51,172 nt of DNA from Fragilaria crotonensis (taxonomy: Eukaryota > Bacillariophyta > Fragilariophyceae > Fragilariales > Fragilariaceae). Position 1 is the first letter of the stretch. Each line of letters begins with the position of its first letter. The position numbers and the translations under genes were made by a program. Shown one piece after another: positions 22,401 to 33,800 of this stretch. The notes under the pieces are model-generated. The model was given only the letters and a program-made list of their open reading frames with translations. It was not told the DNA's origin and made no database searches. Location of the stretch: positions 1-51,172 of the forward strand of contig JAKSYS010000457.1 in NCBI GenBank assembly GCA_022925895.1. Reading direction: 5' to 3'.

Positions 22401-25400
22401 AACTCTTCGTGGAAAGGGACTAGCACTGGGGCGCCTTGACGCGAGAATTTCCATTGCATGACATGACTCGAGCATTTAGACAGCTCTAATGCACCGCCAC
22501 TAGCGTGTAACAGATCGCTCCATTCTTGCGCATTCTTCTGGGTTTGAGTAAACAGTTGTTTCACTGTAGTTGTGGAGCCATCCGATTCAAACTGATTCGT
22601 TTGGCCGTTGCAATCGTCGACAAAGCTGATCAGTCCAAGCGTTGCTGTGGTTTCTTTCTCATTCTCGGTTCCGACATACTGCGCGGGAACGGCGACTTGA
22701 TCGTACCCATCCAACAAAGCACTTGACAACATACACCAGATCCCTGGAGAATTTGCGCTTCCTTGGCCTGTCCCATAGATCGGGAACGAGTCTTCGTGTC
22801 GATACCCCGTGGATGCCAATCCCAATTCGGTACGTATCCTATACTCCGCCGTTGACAAGGTTGTAACATTTGTCTGCGTCACCTCCACTGGGACTCGAAC
22901 TTCCGACTTGCTAGCATGCCCAAATTGGGAATGATGCGATCGTAGCACGCGGTGGCGTCGTAGTTTGTTAAGATTACCGGTTTCCTGGTTGCTCTGGAGA
23001 TTTCGCATTGTAACTCTTCGATGAAGACTGGATCCGGAGCGCATCGGGCAGCCCGGGAACCATATTGCCCATCATTCAACGCCTGGCTGTCTTCTGCTTT
23101 CTGCATCGCCTCTCGCCACTTAACTCCGAGTGCCAAATTAAAGTCTGCTTCATATATATGAATAACTCTTGTACGATGAAGATGAACGTTATCGGGGTCT
23201 TTGAATAAAATGGTATTCGCGATGATTTGCCATCGTTTGTATGAATACCCTCTCTTCAGTGCATAATTCAGCATGTTGAGATGCAAGCAGAACAACTCGT
23301 GCTGTTTGAAGTCCAGTTCCTCCCTTTGTTGTTTAAATTCAGACGTGAGTTCATCATCTGAGGCGTCCGTCTTGTAGCTGTGCTTGGCAATCAGTGCCTT
23401 GTAGTGACCAAGGTGAAGTCCAGAGGGAGATGTTGTCGTCGACTCTGTCCATACCCGAAGTTTGCCTTCAAACTCTTCTTCTGTGATGGTTGGCTTCGAT
23501 GGATTTTGACGGATGTCGTGTACTTGTTTCATGTGGCTCAACAAAAGTTGTACGTTACCATGTAAGGTAGTACTATTGTATACGCCATCTAAGATCTGTT
23601 GACCGTGCAGAGTTGCTCCATCCATTCCCAAGTCGGTGGCAAGGGGTGGTACCGTGAACGGTGTTCCGAACGCTTGGCCGAAATGGTTGCGATTCCGTTG
23701 TTGCAATCTTTCCAGGACTTCGGTAGGGACGTCAATTTGGATCCAGTCCGTACATGTTTTTGGGTCCTCACCTTCTAACCGGGGAACTTCCACTCTTGTT
23801 ACTCCTTGTCTCGTGTGAGTTTTCCGCACATTTGCCAATTTCTTGAACATATTTTTTATGTCCTCCGCCTTTTTTAGCCGTCGTATCTGAATTGCCGTTT
23901 TCCGATCAGCCGAATCCATTGATTGCTCCAAGTTGTGAAGCTTCTGTTTGAGTTCTTGATCTCGTCTTTCCGTGCTCGTCGCCACCAGTTCTTTGATTTC
24001 CTGATCCATGGCTCGCATTGCACTCGAGCATGTCTGAACTGTTTCAGGGAGTTCGAAGGGTTATCCAATGACCTCGCGTCCTTACGCAGTATTTCGTGAT
24101 GGTTCAAGCCAGTCTTCAGGGCTGTTAATTGTTTGGTGAGGACGAGCTTTTTCTTACGAGCCTGGGCCAGTGCAACCGACCAGGCTGGTTCGAATACCTT
24201 TGGGAGATCCTTTTCAGCGTTCAGGCTTGCATCCAGAATGTCGCGATCTAAACGCTCCGCAAATGCGTGGCGATCACCTGGTGTTTGAGTCGATCCGATC
24301 GTTCAAACGCATTACATTTTGTGAGCAGTTCGTGTTTCCTGCGGATATATGCTGTTACCTGTTTATGGTGGCGTGACGAGAGTTCCCGTGTGGTGCGGTT
24401 TACCAGAGTTTGGGTGTCCGATCCGAACAATACGTCCGTCTTGAAATCCATAAAATATCCCCGATGATCGGTCGCCACACCGTTGTTGAAGGCTTCATAC
24501 CCAGCTCTGAGTACTGCGTTGCATACTGAGGACTCGCGAGTGCATAATCTAGTCGCTTCGATCCTCGTGCATACGTTGCCGGTGGTGCTGAGGAATGGCG
24601 GCTGGCCATAATGTCCAGTAAGTGATGATCACTTGCAATTTTACTCATGCCGTCGGGATCCGTTCCCAGAGTTTCATTGAAGTCACCAATGAGTAGAATT
24701 TCACATCCGTCGTCTTGATACTCTTTCAACCACTTTGATAAGTCGCGTCGAAACGCTACTCTAGGATTTGAAATTTTATCTTCCGATTGAAGCAATAAGC
24801 TAACATGTTGTGCTGCGACTGTTATCTTTCCTGCGATGCCACCTTTGACAATAGGTTGATATGCGGATATAATTGCCACTTTCCTCCCAGCTCGACCTTG
24901 GAAGACTTGACTTGACCACCTACCCCACTTGTCTCGGTCTTGTTTACACAAGCGACCAGTTAGTGAGCCAACTGTCATAACCATAGTGCCTCCAGGTTTA
25001 AACGGCGTTTGGAATGGAATTGGTGAGGTGCCCACCACGATGCGACTGCGTTCCCAATGTTGGTTCGCAGTATTAAACAGTATGTTTTTGACTGATGCTT
25101 GTGTAGTATCCACGTTATGTTCTTGCCCGCAAAAAACATCAGCCTGTATCTCTTTGATATATCGACACACGGAGTCAAACTTGCCCCCTTTTTTATCTAA
25201 TTGTAACCCGTTTAAGTTTATTGCATAAACTCGAGTAACATTTGGTTCTTTGCCTTGGCATTCGTCGCCCCAAGGGTTATTTGTGCGGCTGTTCTCCACG
25301 GTAAGTGCTGTTGATCTTGGCGTGGTAGTGACGGTTTCCTCTACTGTTTTGTTCGTCCGCGACAGAAGACGGTGCCATTGAGCTTGTGCTTTCTGTAATG

Positions 25401-25530
25401 TTGTAAGCAGAGGCGTCGGAGGCACCCTCGTATCTTCTCGCTGGACTGGTACTGCTTGTTGTGGTTCTGGTGAAGGAAGAGTCGTTCGCCGACCTCCTCC
25501 TTCGGGTACGCGATCGTACACCCGATTCAT
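19478..25530 (-). CDS. Outer LINE ORF2: endonuclease, reverse transcriptase, RNase H
   Basis: The polyprotein copies element RNA into the target by target-primed reverse transcription. EEP-type endonuclease at about 25290-24400: YAINLNG, GQEHNVD, LIGDFNE, SKRLDYALAS and, after a frame break near 24480, ATDHRGYF. Reverse transcriptase at about 23450-22350: TTTSPSGLHLGHYKA, RVIHIYEADFNLALG, motif A NYDATACYDRI, motif C SFVDDCNG; the frame breaks near 22900, just after GMLASRK. RNase H at about 21060-20530: VSDGSVWTDNQGAYGW, AEAYGMLAI, ATDSQSL and NVDADLMAT supply the acidic residues. A Cys/His knuckle CPLCHAVAEDWCHILRC lies near 20200. The start ATG overlaps the ORF1 stop (ATGA). Total about 2,017 codons. 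Confidence 0.88.
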
Positions 25531-27422
25531 GGAGTTTTCGCCCCAACTGGACCCGTTTCTGATGTGTATTGGGGATCCAGGGGAGCTGGCTTGGATGAAT
25601 GTGACGTCCTATTTTGTTCTCGTGTTTGGTTGGCATGTTCGTTTGTGAGCCTCAATGGATCCTCACCAGATGGTGACGTCAATTCGTCGCTGAGTGGAGT
25701 TCCAGTCACCGAGAGTTCGTCCTTATCGACATCATCGAATCTTGCAGTTAGGTTTCTGCTGACTTCGTCGCTTTGTTGAGTGGACAGGTCATGTTCGAAC
25801 TCCTCTTCTGTGGTATCTTGAATATTGTCCTCAACATCCTCAAATGTCGTGTCGTTTACATCAATCGACTCGTCTGTCAGGTCTAGGAGCATGCCATGTT
25901 CTTGTTCGCCGCGGTAGTCACGTTGGGAGAGTGTAATTCCTTTGCGGGTTCTTTTTGGTGGCGGAGATCGGACAATAGTCGCATCAATCTCTCCAAAGTG
26001 CTCTGGTACGCTGGTGCTTCCTGATCTTTGTGAGCTGGAAGACAACATATGATCTCGGTTTATCATGCCTATGCGACCTGGAACAGGTGTCGGCATGAAT
26101 TGGGAAGCAGCTTGCTGGGACTCATTTCGCGCCGCGATATCTTGTGCCATCAGCCCAAACATTCTGGCAAGTTCTGCTCGTATGTCCGTCATTGAGTTCG
26201 TCAAGATACTCACATTCTCACCCGATGTTAGTAGGTGTTCTCCTATTTGTTCGAATTGCATTGCTGTATTGTCCTGAATCTCCGACAAGCAACCCGAAAT
26301 CTTCCCTTGGGTGTTGACTGAATCTTCTAATTTTTTCACCACATGTTTCAGTTCTGTCTGAACCGCATCGATCTTTTGACTGGTATCCGTCGCAAAGGTG
26401 TGAAACTTTTCTTCTAATGATTCCAGTTGCCTTGATGCTGCTCGTCCAGCTAGTTGCAAAGTTTCCAACTTTTTCTTCGTTGCGTGTTCCAATTCTCGAA
26501 GTTTTGCCTGATACTTGGATTCTGATGCCAATGTCAACGATTGTGTTGATGCTGTACTGAGTTCGTCCGTACCCACTGAAGTGCGACCCTCCGTACTTGA
26601 CGAGTCTTCTTCGTTCACTTGTTGTTGTTGCGCAGCTCGTGCCTCAGGAGGTTTTTTCCATGCATTCTTTGAAGGCTGGCTCGTAGAAGACATTTTCTTT
26701 CGGTTCTGTTTTCCATCTGCCGACTTCGAAGGGTTATGTTTTATCTCATACGATGGTAACTTCTGCCATACCGCGGCGGTCGAGAGATTTCCAATCAGTA
26801 GGACATTGGAGTCCGCTGCCGTCTTGATGTGTATCTCGTCTGGGAGGTCCGGAACGCTATCTCGGAACCGGGCTTCCCTATGGCTTGGGGGTGAGAGTCT
26901 CATGCGATACTGCCTGAGCTCTTCCGTTGCTTGTTCGTGGTAGTGGACTGGTGCCAAGAAATATGCCTTTCTCTCTTTTGTTCCATTAACAACATCGCAC
27001 AACGCAGATGATCCGTCGCTGAGTTTTAATGTCGTGGCCCATTCCCGTGTTGACCGTTTTTGGATACTGCCATCGTTGCAGTATTCGATACGTTGTTGAT
27101 CCAGATGAAAGATAGAAGGGGACAGTTGTAAAGCTTTGACAGAATGTAGCCATTTTTCATGAAACTTAAACTGGTTGTTGATTTGGTCCTCTGTCATAGC
27201 GCTGAATATATATCGCGGGAGAAAAGTAGCCGTGCCGTTGCCATTTAGGACTTTTAATAATGCTTGACACACAGGAGTTACATGGCGTTCTCCACAGTGG
27301 ATTGCTAAATGCGGAATGACTTGATCCATTGGGGTTTTCTTGTGGCGCTCAATATCGAAGTATGGTGTGACGTCTGGCATCTCACTGCGAAGGTATTGAG
27401 TATAGCGATGTGTCGACGTTGT
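25527..27422 (-). CDS. Outer LINE ORF1, 3' part (after the insertion)
   Basis: Continues ORF1 from the insertion point: codon AAC of LLKAPN at 36739-36737 joins ACA ACG TCG at 27422 in frame, giving KAPN-TTSTHRYTQYLR as in the inner element (KAPNTTHKLWYNKYLR). It then contains PMDQVIPHLAIHCGERHVTP, a charged linker, and a long coiled coil (about 26515-26100) with regular hydrophobic spacing, followed by an acidic C-terminus. It ends at TGA 25529-25527, overlapping the ORF2 ATG. ORF1 proteins of LINEs generally bind element RNA; here no RRM or zinc knuckle is visible. The open frame runs on to 27863 but that part is antisense of the inner element and does not belong to ORF1. Confidence 0.85.
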   Translation of the reverse strand, partial: TTSTHRYTQYLRSEMPDVTPYFDIERHKKTPMDQVIPHLAIHCGERHVTPVCQALLKVLNGNGTATFLPRYIFSAMTEDQINNQFKFHEKWLHSVKALQLSPSIFHLDQQRIEYCNDGSIQKRSTREWATTLKLSDGSSALCDVVNGTKERKAYFLAPVHYHEQATEELRQYRMRLSPPSHREARFRDSVPDLPDEIHIKTAADSNVLLIGNLSTAAVWQKLPSYEIKHNPSKSADGKQNRKKMSSTSQPSKNAWKKPPEARAAQQQQVNEEDSSSTEGRTSVGTDELSTASTQSLTLASESKYQAKLRELEHATKKKLETLQLAGRAASRQLESLEEKFHTFATDTSQKIDAVQTELKHVVKKLEDSVNTQGKISGCLSEIQDNTAMQFEQIGEHLLTSGENVSILTNSMTDIRAELARMFGLMAQDIAARNESQQAASQFMPTPVPGRIGMINRDHMLSSSSQRSGSTSVPEHFGEIDATIVRSPPPKRTRKGITLSQRDYRGEQEHGMLLDLTDESIDVNDTTFEDVEDNIQDTTEEEFEHDLSTQQSDEVSRNLTARFDDVDKDELSVTGTPLSDELTSPSGEDPLRLTNEHANQTREQNRTSHSSKPAPLDPQYTSETGPVGAKTP

Positions 27423-27436
27423 GTTTGGCGCCTTTA
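27423..27436. repeat. Target-site duplication of the inner LINE, left copy
   Basis: GTTTGGCGCCTTTA, 14 bp, recurs exactly at 36737-36750. The inner element lies between. The sequence is part of ORF1 of the outer element (LKAPN on the minus strand). Confidence 0.95.
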
Positions 27437-27530
27437 CACAATTTTCTAGTTTAGAGTTTCGCAAGTACAGTCTGTCCGCAGTCCGTAATTGCGTACAGTA
27501 AATAGGAAGTTGTCGCGTACCCCAAGCATC
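27437..27530 (+). promoter_or_regulatory. 5' UTR / probable internal promoter of the inner LINE
   Basis: Three blocks are shared with the outer element at identical distance from the 5' end: CACAATTTTCTA at +1, GTCTGTCCGCAG at +34 (27470-27481) and TAAATAGGAA at +63 (27499-27508), separated by diverged sequence. LINEs need a promoter inside their own 5' end, so spacing-conserved blocks are good candidates. The promoter role is inference. Confidence 0.6.
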
Positions 27531-30500
27531 ATGACCATGACCGAAGGAACGGCTCCCACGCCTCCTTCGGCTCTCCCCGTCGATTTGACTCCATCGCACA
27601 CGATGTATGGATTCGAGACTGACACCTGGGTAGATCAACCCATTCCCGAAGCTCCCGACTGGTTTTCCCGCCAAGAACGTTATCGTAGGAACGCCAACGC
27701 GCAGGCCTATCGGCAGTACGGACACCCAACCAACTGGAATCGATACATTCATCTTGGATTGTTTGTGTTCGAAGATTGTTTCGAATGCGACAAAGTTTGG
27801 GCAGCTGTTAACACGGATCCTCTCATGGTCCATAGAGCAATCTGGTATAACTTCATGAGTCACGTTGATCGTGATCTCCAGGTTCCAGTCAAGTTAAACG
27901 ATTGGGCAACCAACATCTCTCAACCGTATCTAGCGGTCCATGACCCAACGACATTGCACGAAACCGATACCACTGCTTACTCTTGGAAAGAGATGCGATT
28001 TTTCAAACAGCAAGAGGAAATGGAGATTGACGATGCCCAAGCTTGGATCCCAGTTTCAGGACGCCGTCGATCAAAGAGCCCACCAAATCAGCAGTCCATT
28101 ATTAACGTGAATACGAGCAATGTTGTCGGTGCCTTTGCTCCTGGTTTTAATCTTCCCCCAGAAGAATTACCAAGGAACTATCGACCCATGGAAAACAAAC
28201 TGCCGGAACAACGAGGACAACTCCCATTGATCCAAAAGAACAAAGACGTGATCGAAAGGAAAGGGGAAAAAGCTGACCAGCTCAACAAAACGATGAGAGA
28301 GAATAAGAAGCAGGATTCTCAGCAACTTCCACTTGGTCGAAATGTGACGGATAACGAAGTTGAACAGGAAACCCAACACGTATTTGGTAACAACCGACAT
28401 GATCTAAATGAAAAGGAGAGTACGACGCCATGGAACAATACAACCACCCAAACAGCACCACATCCAAACATTCCGACAAACGATGGTACCCATCGAGTCA
28501 CGATCAAATGGTTCCCACCGGAGGATTTGGCAGTATACGAAAGCGACAAAAATAAAATGAATGAAGCAATCTACAACTTAGTGAGTGATATTCTCCCCGA
28601 ACAATACGGAATGCTGTACCGGTGGGAAAGCGAAGATTTGATGATGTCAAATTCGGTGCAAAATCTAACAGCTATCGGGTTACGAGACTATATATCTCCG
28701 AAAGTTACAATGATACCAGAGCGATCTCAGATGATATTTGGAGTCCGCTTTGGCTTTAAGAACAATCCGTCCATGTGGAAGAATTCTGAAATGATGAAGG
28801 AAAAGTTTACAACAAAACAACTTGATGTCACAATTTCAAACTCTGCGAGCTCAAGTGGTAAAATGGTTACAGCGGGATATATCCTGCTCAAAGCTCCGAA
28901 CACCACTCATAAACTCTGGTACAACAAGTATTTAAGGAGTTTACTGCCGGATCATGCTCCATTTTTTGACGTCATTCGACAGAAAAAGTGCCCTATGGAT
29001 CAGCTAATTCCACATCTCACGATCCAATGCGGGGAGAAACATGTCACACCGTTGTGCCAAGCACTTCTTCCGATCATGACGGGACGAGGTATCGCTCTGT
29101 TCTTACCAAGATACGCACTAGGCACAATGAGCAACGAACAGGTTCGGAAACATTTTCAGTTCCATGACAGGTGGGCAAAGTCATTGCAAGCGATCACACT
29201 TTCTCCACAAGTCACTCATCTTGATCAAGTTCGCACTGAATACCATGAAGACGGATCAACAACAAAACGATCTACACGAGAATGGATAGCATCTCTTAAA
29301 GAAAAGGACGGAACCACTTCAGCTTTATGCGATGCAGTTAACGGGACAAATGACAACAAGGCATATTTGGTGACTCCGAGTCATTATTTTAAACGCGCAC
29401 AATATCAATGGCAGCAATACAAATCAAGGCTTTTCCTCCGAGTCATCGAGAAGCAAGGTTCAGAGACAATTTACCAGGTCTTCCCGACGTAATAGTCATT
29501 CAGACGGAGATCCAAGCAAATGTGCAATTCCTGGAACAAATGTCGATGGCGACAACATGGCACCGAGAACCAGAAGGACAACCAAGGTCAGATTCAACGT
29601 CGCCAAGCAACAATTCCAATCACAACAAGCCCCAAACAGTCTCACAGAACACCAGTCTGAACTCACATCTCCAACGCACAAAACAAGCATGGCCAACTCC
29701 ATCTGAGGCGTCCAACAACCGTAGCGATCAGTCCACTGGAACAACTAACCAACGCAACAACCATGAGCAAAACAATCCGTACCTCGGGTCGGAGGCAAGT
29801 TCTGCCACAAGTATGGAAGAGGAAAGAAGCACAACCTCAACACGATCAATGACAGTTGTCTCTCGAATGAATAGCACGGACTCTAGATTCCATGAACTCG
29901 AACAGTTAATCAAACGACAACAACAGGAGTCGAAAACATCAGGGAAGATATCATCGGACCGCTTGAACAATCTTGAACGGCAATTCACAAGAATAGAGGA
30001 GTTGGATACCAAAATGTCGGCAGTCCAGACGCAACTAGAACATTCAAATGTGAAGCTGGAACAATCGGCAAAAGAGCAAAAGATCTTATCAGATAATTTG
30101 GAGGTACTTTCAAGGAAACATCCCACCAATTTTCAGACATGAACGACAAGATACTTCTCACAATGGAAAGCCAACAAGACATGTCATACACGATGTTGGA
30201 CATGAGGAAACAATTCGAACAATTATCTCAGTTTATGACAGCCATGGCGGACAAAATGGAAATAGCAATGACACGACAACACATCGACGGCACGAAGTAT
30301 TCAAACCCTGGAAATTTGGAAAATCCTAGGGCAAACAAAAGAAGCCAACATAGTGGCGGGTCGAGCGTGCATTCTGGATCGACGAAATCGAAGACATCTC
30401 AGGACTCATCCCAAGACACGAGCGTTTACAGATCTCCTGAGAAAAAGAAACAGCATACAAGATCCAAACACCGAATCGGCGATGACGAACACAACAACTG

Positions 30501-30807
30501 CATAATTGCGGATAAGATAGATAAGGACAAGATTAAACCAATAGAGGGCCTTGCATACCAAGAAGAGAAGGGTGAAGGATTCGCAATTCATGGAATCGGT
30601 GGTGAAGACCTTCTTGAGGATATGTCTGAGTCGTCGGACGTCTGCTTAAACCTTGAAGATGCTTTCGAGGAACTACAACACGCTAATACCCTACACCAGG
30701 CTAGCGGACAACATCATATTGGGAACCTTGCATCCCGCGAAGCCCCAACCGATCTGGACGATCAATACACAAGACCCCTCGATCCAGACGGTGGCAAACC
30801 TGATTAA
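27531..30807 (+). CDS. Inner LINE ORF1
   Basis: About 1,090 codons from ATG 27531 (MTMTEGTAPTPP) to TAA 30805-30807. N-terminal block: YGFETDTW, APDWFSRQERYRRNAN, then AIWYNFMSHVDRDLQ. Middle block: HRVTIKWFPPED, MLYRWES, LRDYISP, IFGVRFGFKNNP and GYILLKAPNTTHKLWYNKYL, followed by CPMDQLIPHLTIQCGEKHVTP. C-terminal part: Ser/Thr/Gln-rich, then coiled coil (about 29880-30280) and an acidic tail. The frame changes near 29480 (PPSHREARFRDNLP continues in another frame) and near 30100. The same blocks occur in the outer element, so this is a conserved ORF1 family. I recognise no named domain. Confidence 0.8.
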
Positions 30808-33800
30808 TGGCGACACAGCATCATAATCAGCAGCGTACAGAGGAGGTGATGCGGACACGAGGAGAGACTACCGCGAACGAGGAAATGAACAGCCTAGATA
30901 CTACCACGATTCCATTTGGTCAATCATGCAATGGCGGAATGTCCAACAGAACAAGAGGCCGCTATATGTCACAAGGACAAGACAGGCATCCACCACTGCC
31001 ACATCTGTCATCAGTTTTAATGCTCCCGAGACATCGCCCTGGACGAATCAAAGCAAGAAAGCAAACAGACCCACAGGCTACACAATCATTCGGTGATGCG
31101 GTTGTGTATAAAGACCCACGTTCGTTAAGGATATTCTTTCAGAATGTAAAGGGATTGACGTATTCCTCCGGATTGGAGGACTACAAATACTACATGTCCC
31201 AGATGGCGGCATTCGAGTCGACTGTTTTGGATTGGCTGAGACAAACACCGCGTGGCAACAATACCATCTCCAAATGGAATACACAGCGAGTGTTAAGAGA
31301 CAGTTTAGATTGGGGAAAACAGTCTTTGGGTACCCAATAACGGAGGTGGATCGATGTTCGAGTAGCGAATCTTTTCAGGCAGGGGGATGTCTCACCACTA
31401 TCCGAGGAAAACACACAACGACAGTTCAAGGTCCAGGAATCTGCGACCCTACAGGACTGGGCAGATGGAGTGGAATCACCATCGAAGGTAAAGGCGGATC
31501 CACTCTTTCGTTACTCACTGTCTACAGAGTATGCGAGGGATCAGTAAGGCAGGCGCCACTAGGGAGTGCATTGGTAAGGGAACATGAGTACTACCGGAGA
31601 CAAGGTGAAGTTTCTCCCCAGCCCCGACAGAGGATACTATCAGATCTCCGACAGACAATCATGAAGCTCCAGAATGCAGGGCACTCGATTTTGGTAATGA
31701 TGGACGCAAACGGAACCATCTATCAGGATAAGCACTTGCAGGAATTTATTGGATCCTGCGATTTGTCTGACTTACACAGCACTCACCCTGCCCCATCCAC
31801 ATTTATTGGTTCAGCGAATCGACGGATCGATTATATACTCGGGTGTCCAAAAGTTGTATCCTCTGTAATGCGCCAAGGCAGTCTTGCTTATATAGAGGGC
31901 CCACAATCAGATCACCGAGGTCTCTATGTCGATCTAAGACTGGAAGAAATCCTAGGGGATACGGTTGATAGTCCAATGGATACACCGAATATGAGATCGT
32001 TGTACAGTGGAAATCCAGAAATGGTTGCTACGTATCTATCGGGAGTCCGGAAATACTACGAGACTCACAATATGGAATCTCGGATCCAAGAGTTACATGC
32101 ACGTCATCAGGAAATGACAACGCCACAACTCCGCAAACTCTTATGTGCGTGGGACAACGACCAAGGCCGCGCGATGATGCATGCCGAAAAGGTTCTCCAC
32201 ATCCAACCGAAAACATATAAATGGTCGCCGAAACTACGCAATACGGGGGTGATAATGCGATACTGGAAACTCCGACTGCGCGAACTCCTACATGGGGCAG
32301 ATTACCAAGAAACCTTTCAAAGATGGGAAACGAAGATTCAAGAATTTGACTCGTCCTTTCGACTTCCCGAGTTTGGTCAGGCATTGGATGTGAACACGGT
32401 CAGAAAGCGTCTCAACGAGGCATCTAAACAACTGCGCATCGTTCAGAAACATTCATTGTCTCACCGCCAACAGAGTTTTCAAGATCTGTTAGACACATAC
32501 GACGCTGACACTAATCACCACACGAAACATGAATCCATGCGAAAGGCCAAAATCGTACGACGAACACTCTCGAGTGAATCAAATCGAAATATGTTTTCAC
32601 ATATCAAAAACTTGATTAAACCGGGGGGAATACTCTCCACTCACAAAGTTGAAAATTCCTCGCGAGAAAGAAGCCAGCAAGGTAACTCAGCCCGGCGATG
32701 TGCACACGGTATTGGAGGAGACCTCCCCTGCGGACATAATGTGGGACACCATCATCTCTCGCGAGGAAATCGAAGCCCACCTTGTCAAGTTCAATAGAGA
32801 CGCATTCAGAGCTGCAGCTTCTTCACCTTGCGGCAATGGCACGATCCATGACGCGTTAACATTCACCAGTTTGTCTCCTGCAGCCGAGGATCTCCTACGG
32901 GGGGATAGTACCATCTTCATGGCATGGAGACGACATGCTATTGAAAGAGTTTCTCGCGTCGTTCACCATTCCCAACTCGGTACAAGACGCTGATCCAATC
33001 CCCATTACCATCTCCAGTGAGGATTTCAAGAAAGGAATCCTAAGTTGGAAGGAATCTACCACTACGTCCCCATCTGGACGACACCTCGGTCACTATAAAG
33101 CGTTGGTACAGGATCCGATCCTGCTCGACAGTATGGCCAAATTCTTGAACATTGTTGTGACACGCGGGATATCTATTCCCAGATGGCAAAAAGCAGTGAA
33201 CGTCATGATCGAAAAGATAAGGGAGATCCCAAAATCAATCGTCTACGTATCATTCATCTGTTCGAGGCAGACTATAACTTGTTCCTGAAACTCACTTGGG
33301 GATCGCGACTGGTACGGAGAGCAGTGCAGATGAATCTACTCAACTCGGGCCAACACGGTTCAACTCCAGGAAAACGACAATGGAACCTATCATGTTGACC
33401 CAACTAACGGCCGACATGAGTAGACTTTTGAAGACCAACTACGCTCGATTCGATAATGACGCGTCTGCGTGTTTCGATCGTATCATAGTAGCCCTGGGAA
33501 TGTTGGCCGCCCGACGATGCGGCATGCCGATCAATGCTGTAAGGTCTCACGCCCAATCGTTGGAACTTATGCGCTATATGGTTAAAACTGTGTATGGAGT
33601 GTCGGAGAATTCCTATACAGGTACTCCATTTGCTCCTCTTTTGGTACGGGCAAGGCAGCGGAGCATCCCCTGCTGTTTGGCTCACGTTGGTAGTCATTCT
33701 TCTGAATACGCTGGAGCGAGTCAGTCCCCTCGAATGAGCTTCCGATCATCGGACGGCGTCAATACGCATTCGAGATTGGTGGATGCATTTGTGGACGACA

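Noticed and set aside
27437..27863. Apparent N-terminal extension of the minus-strand ORF1
   Set aside because: It is antisense to the 5' end of the inner LINE. The true upstream part of ORF1 lies at 36737-38045 beyond the insertion.
30139..30807. Separate small ORF between ORF1 and ORF2 of the inner LINE, with its own ATGA overlap
   Set aside because: The outer element is continuous here, and the coiled coil carries across the junction in the neighbouring frame, so this is a frame break within ORF1.
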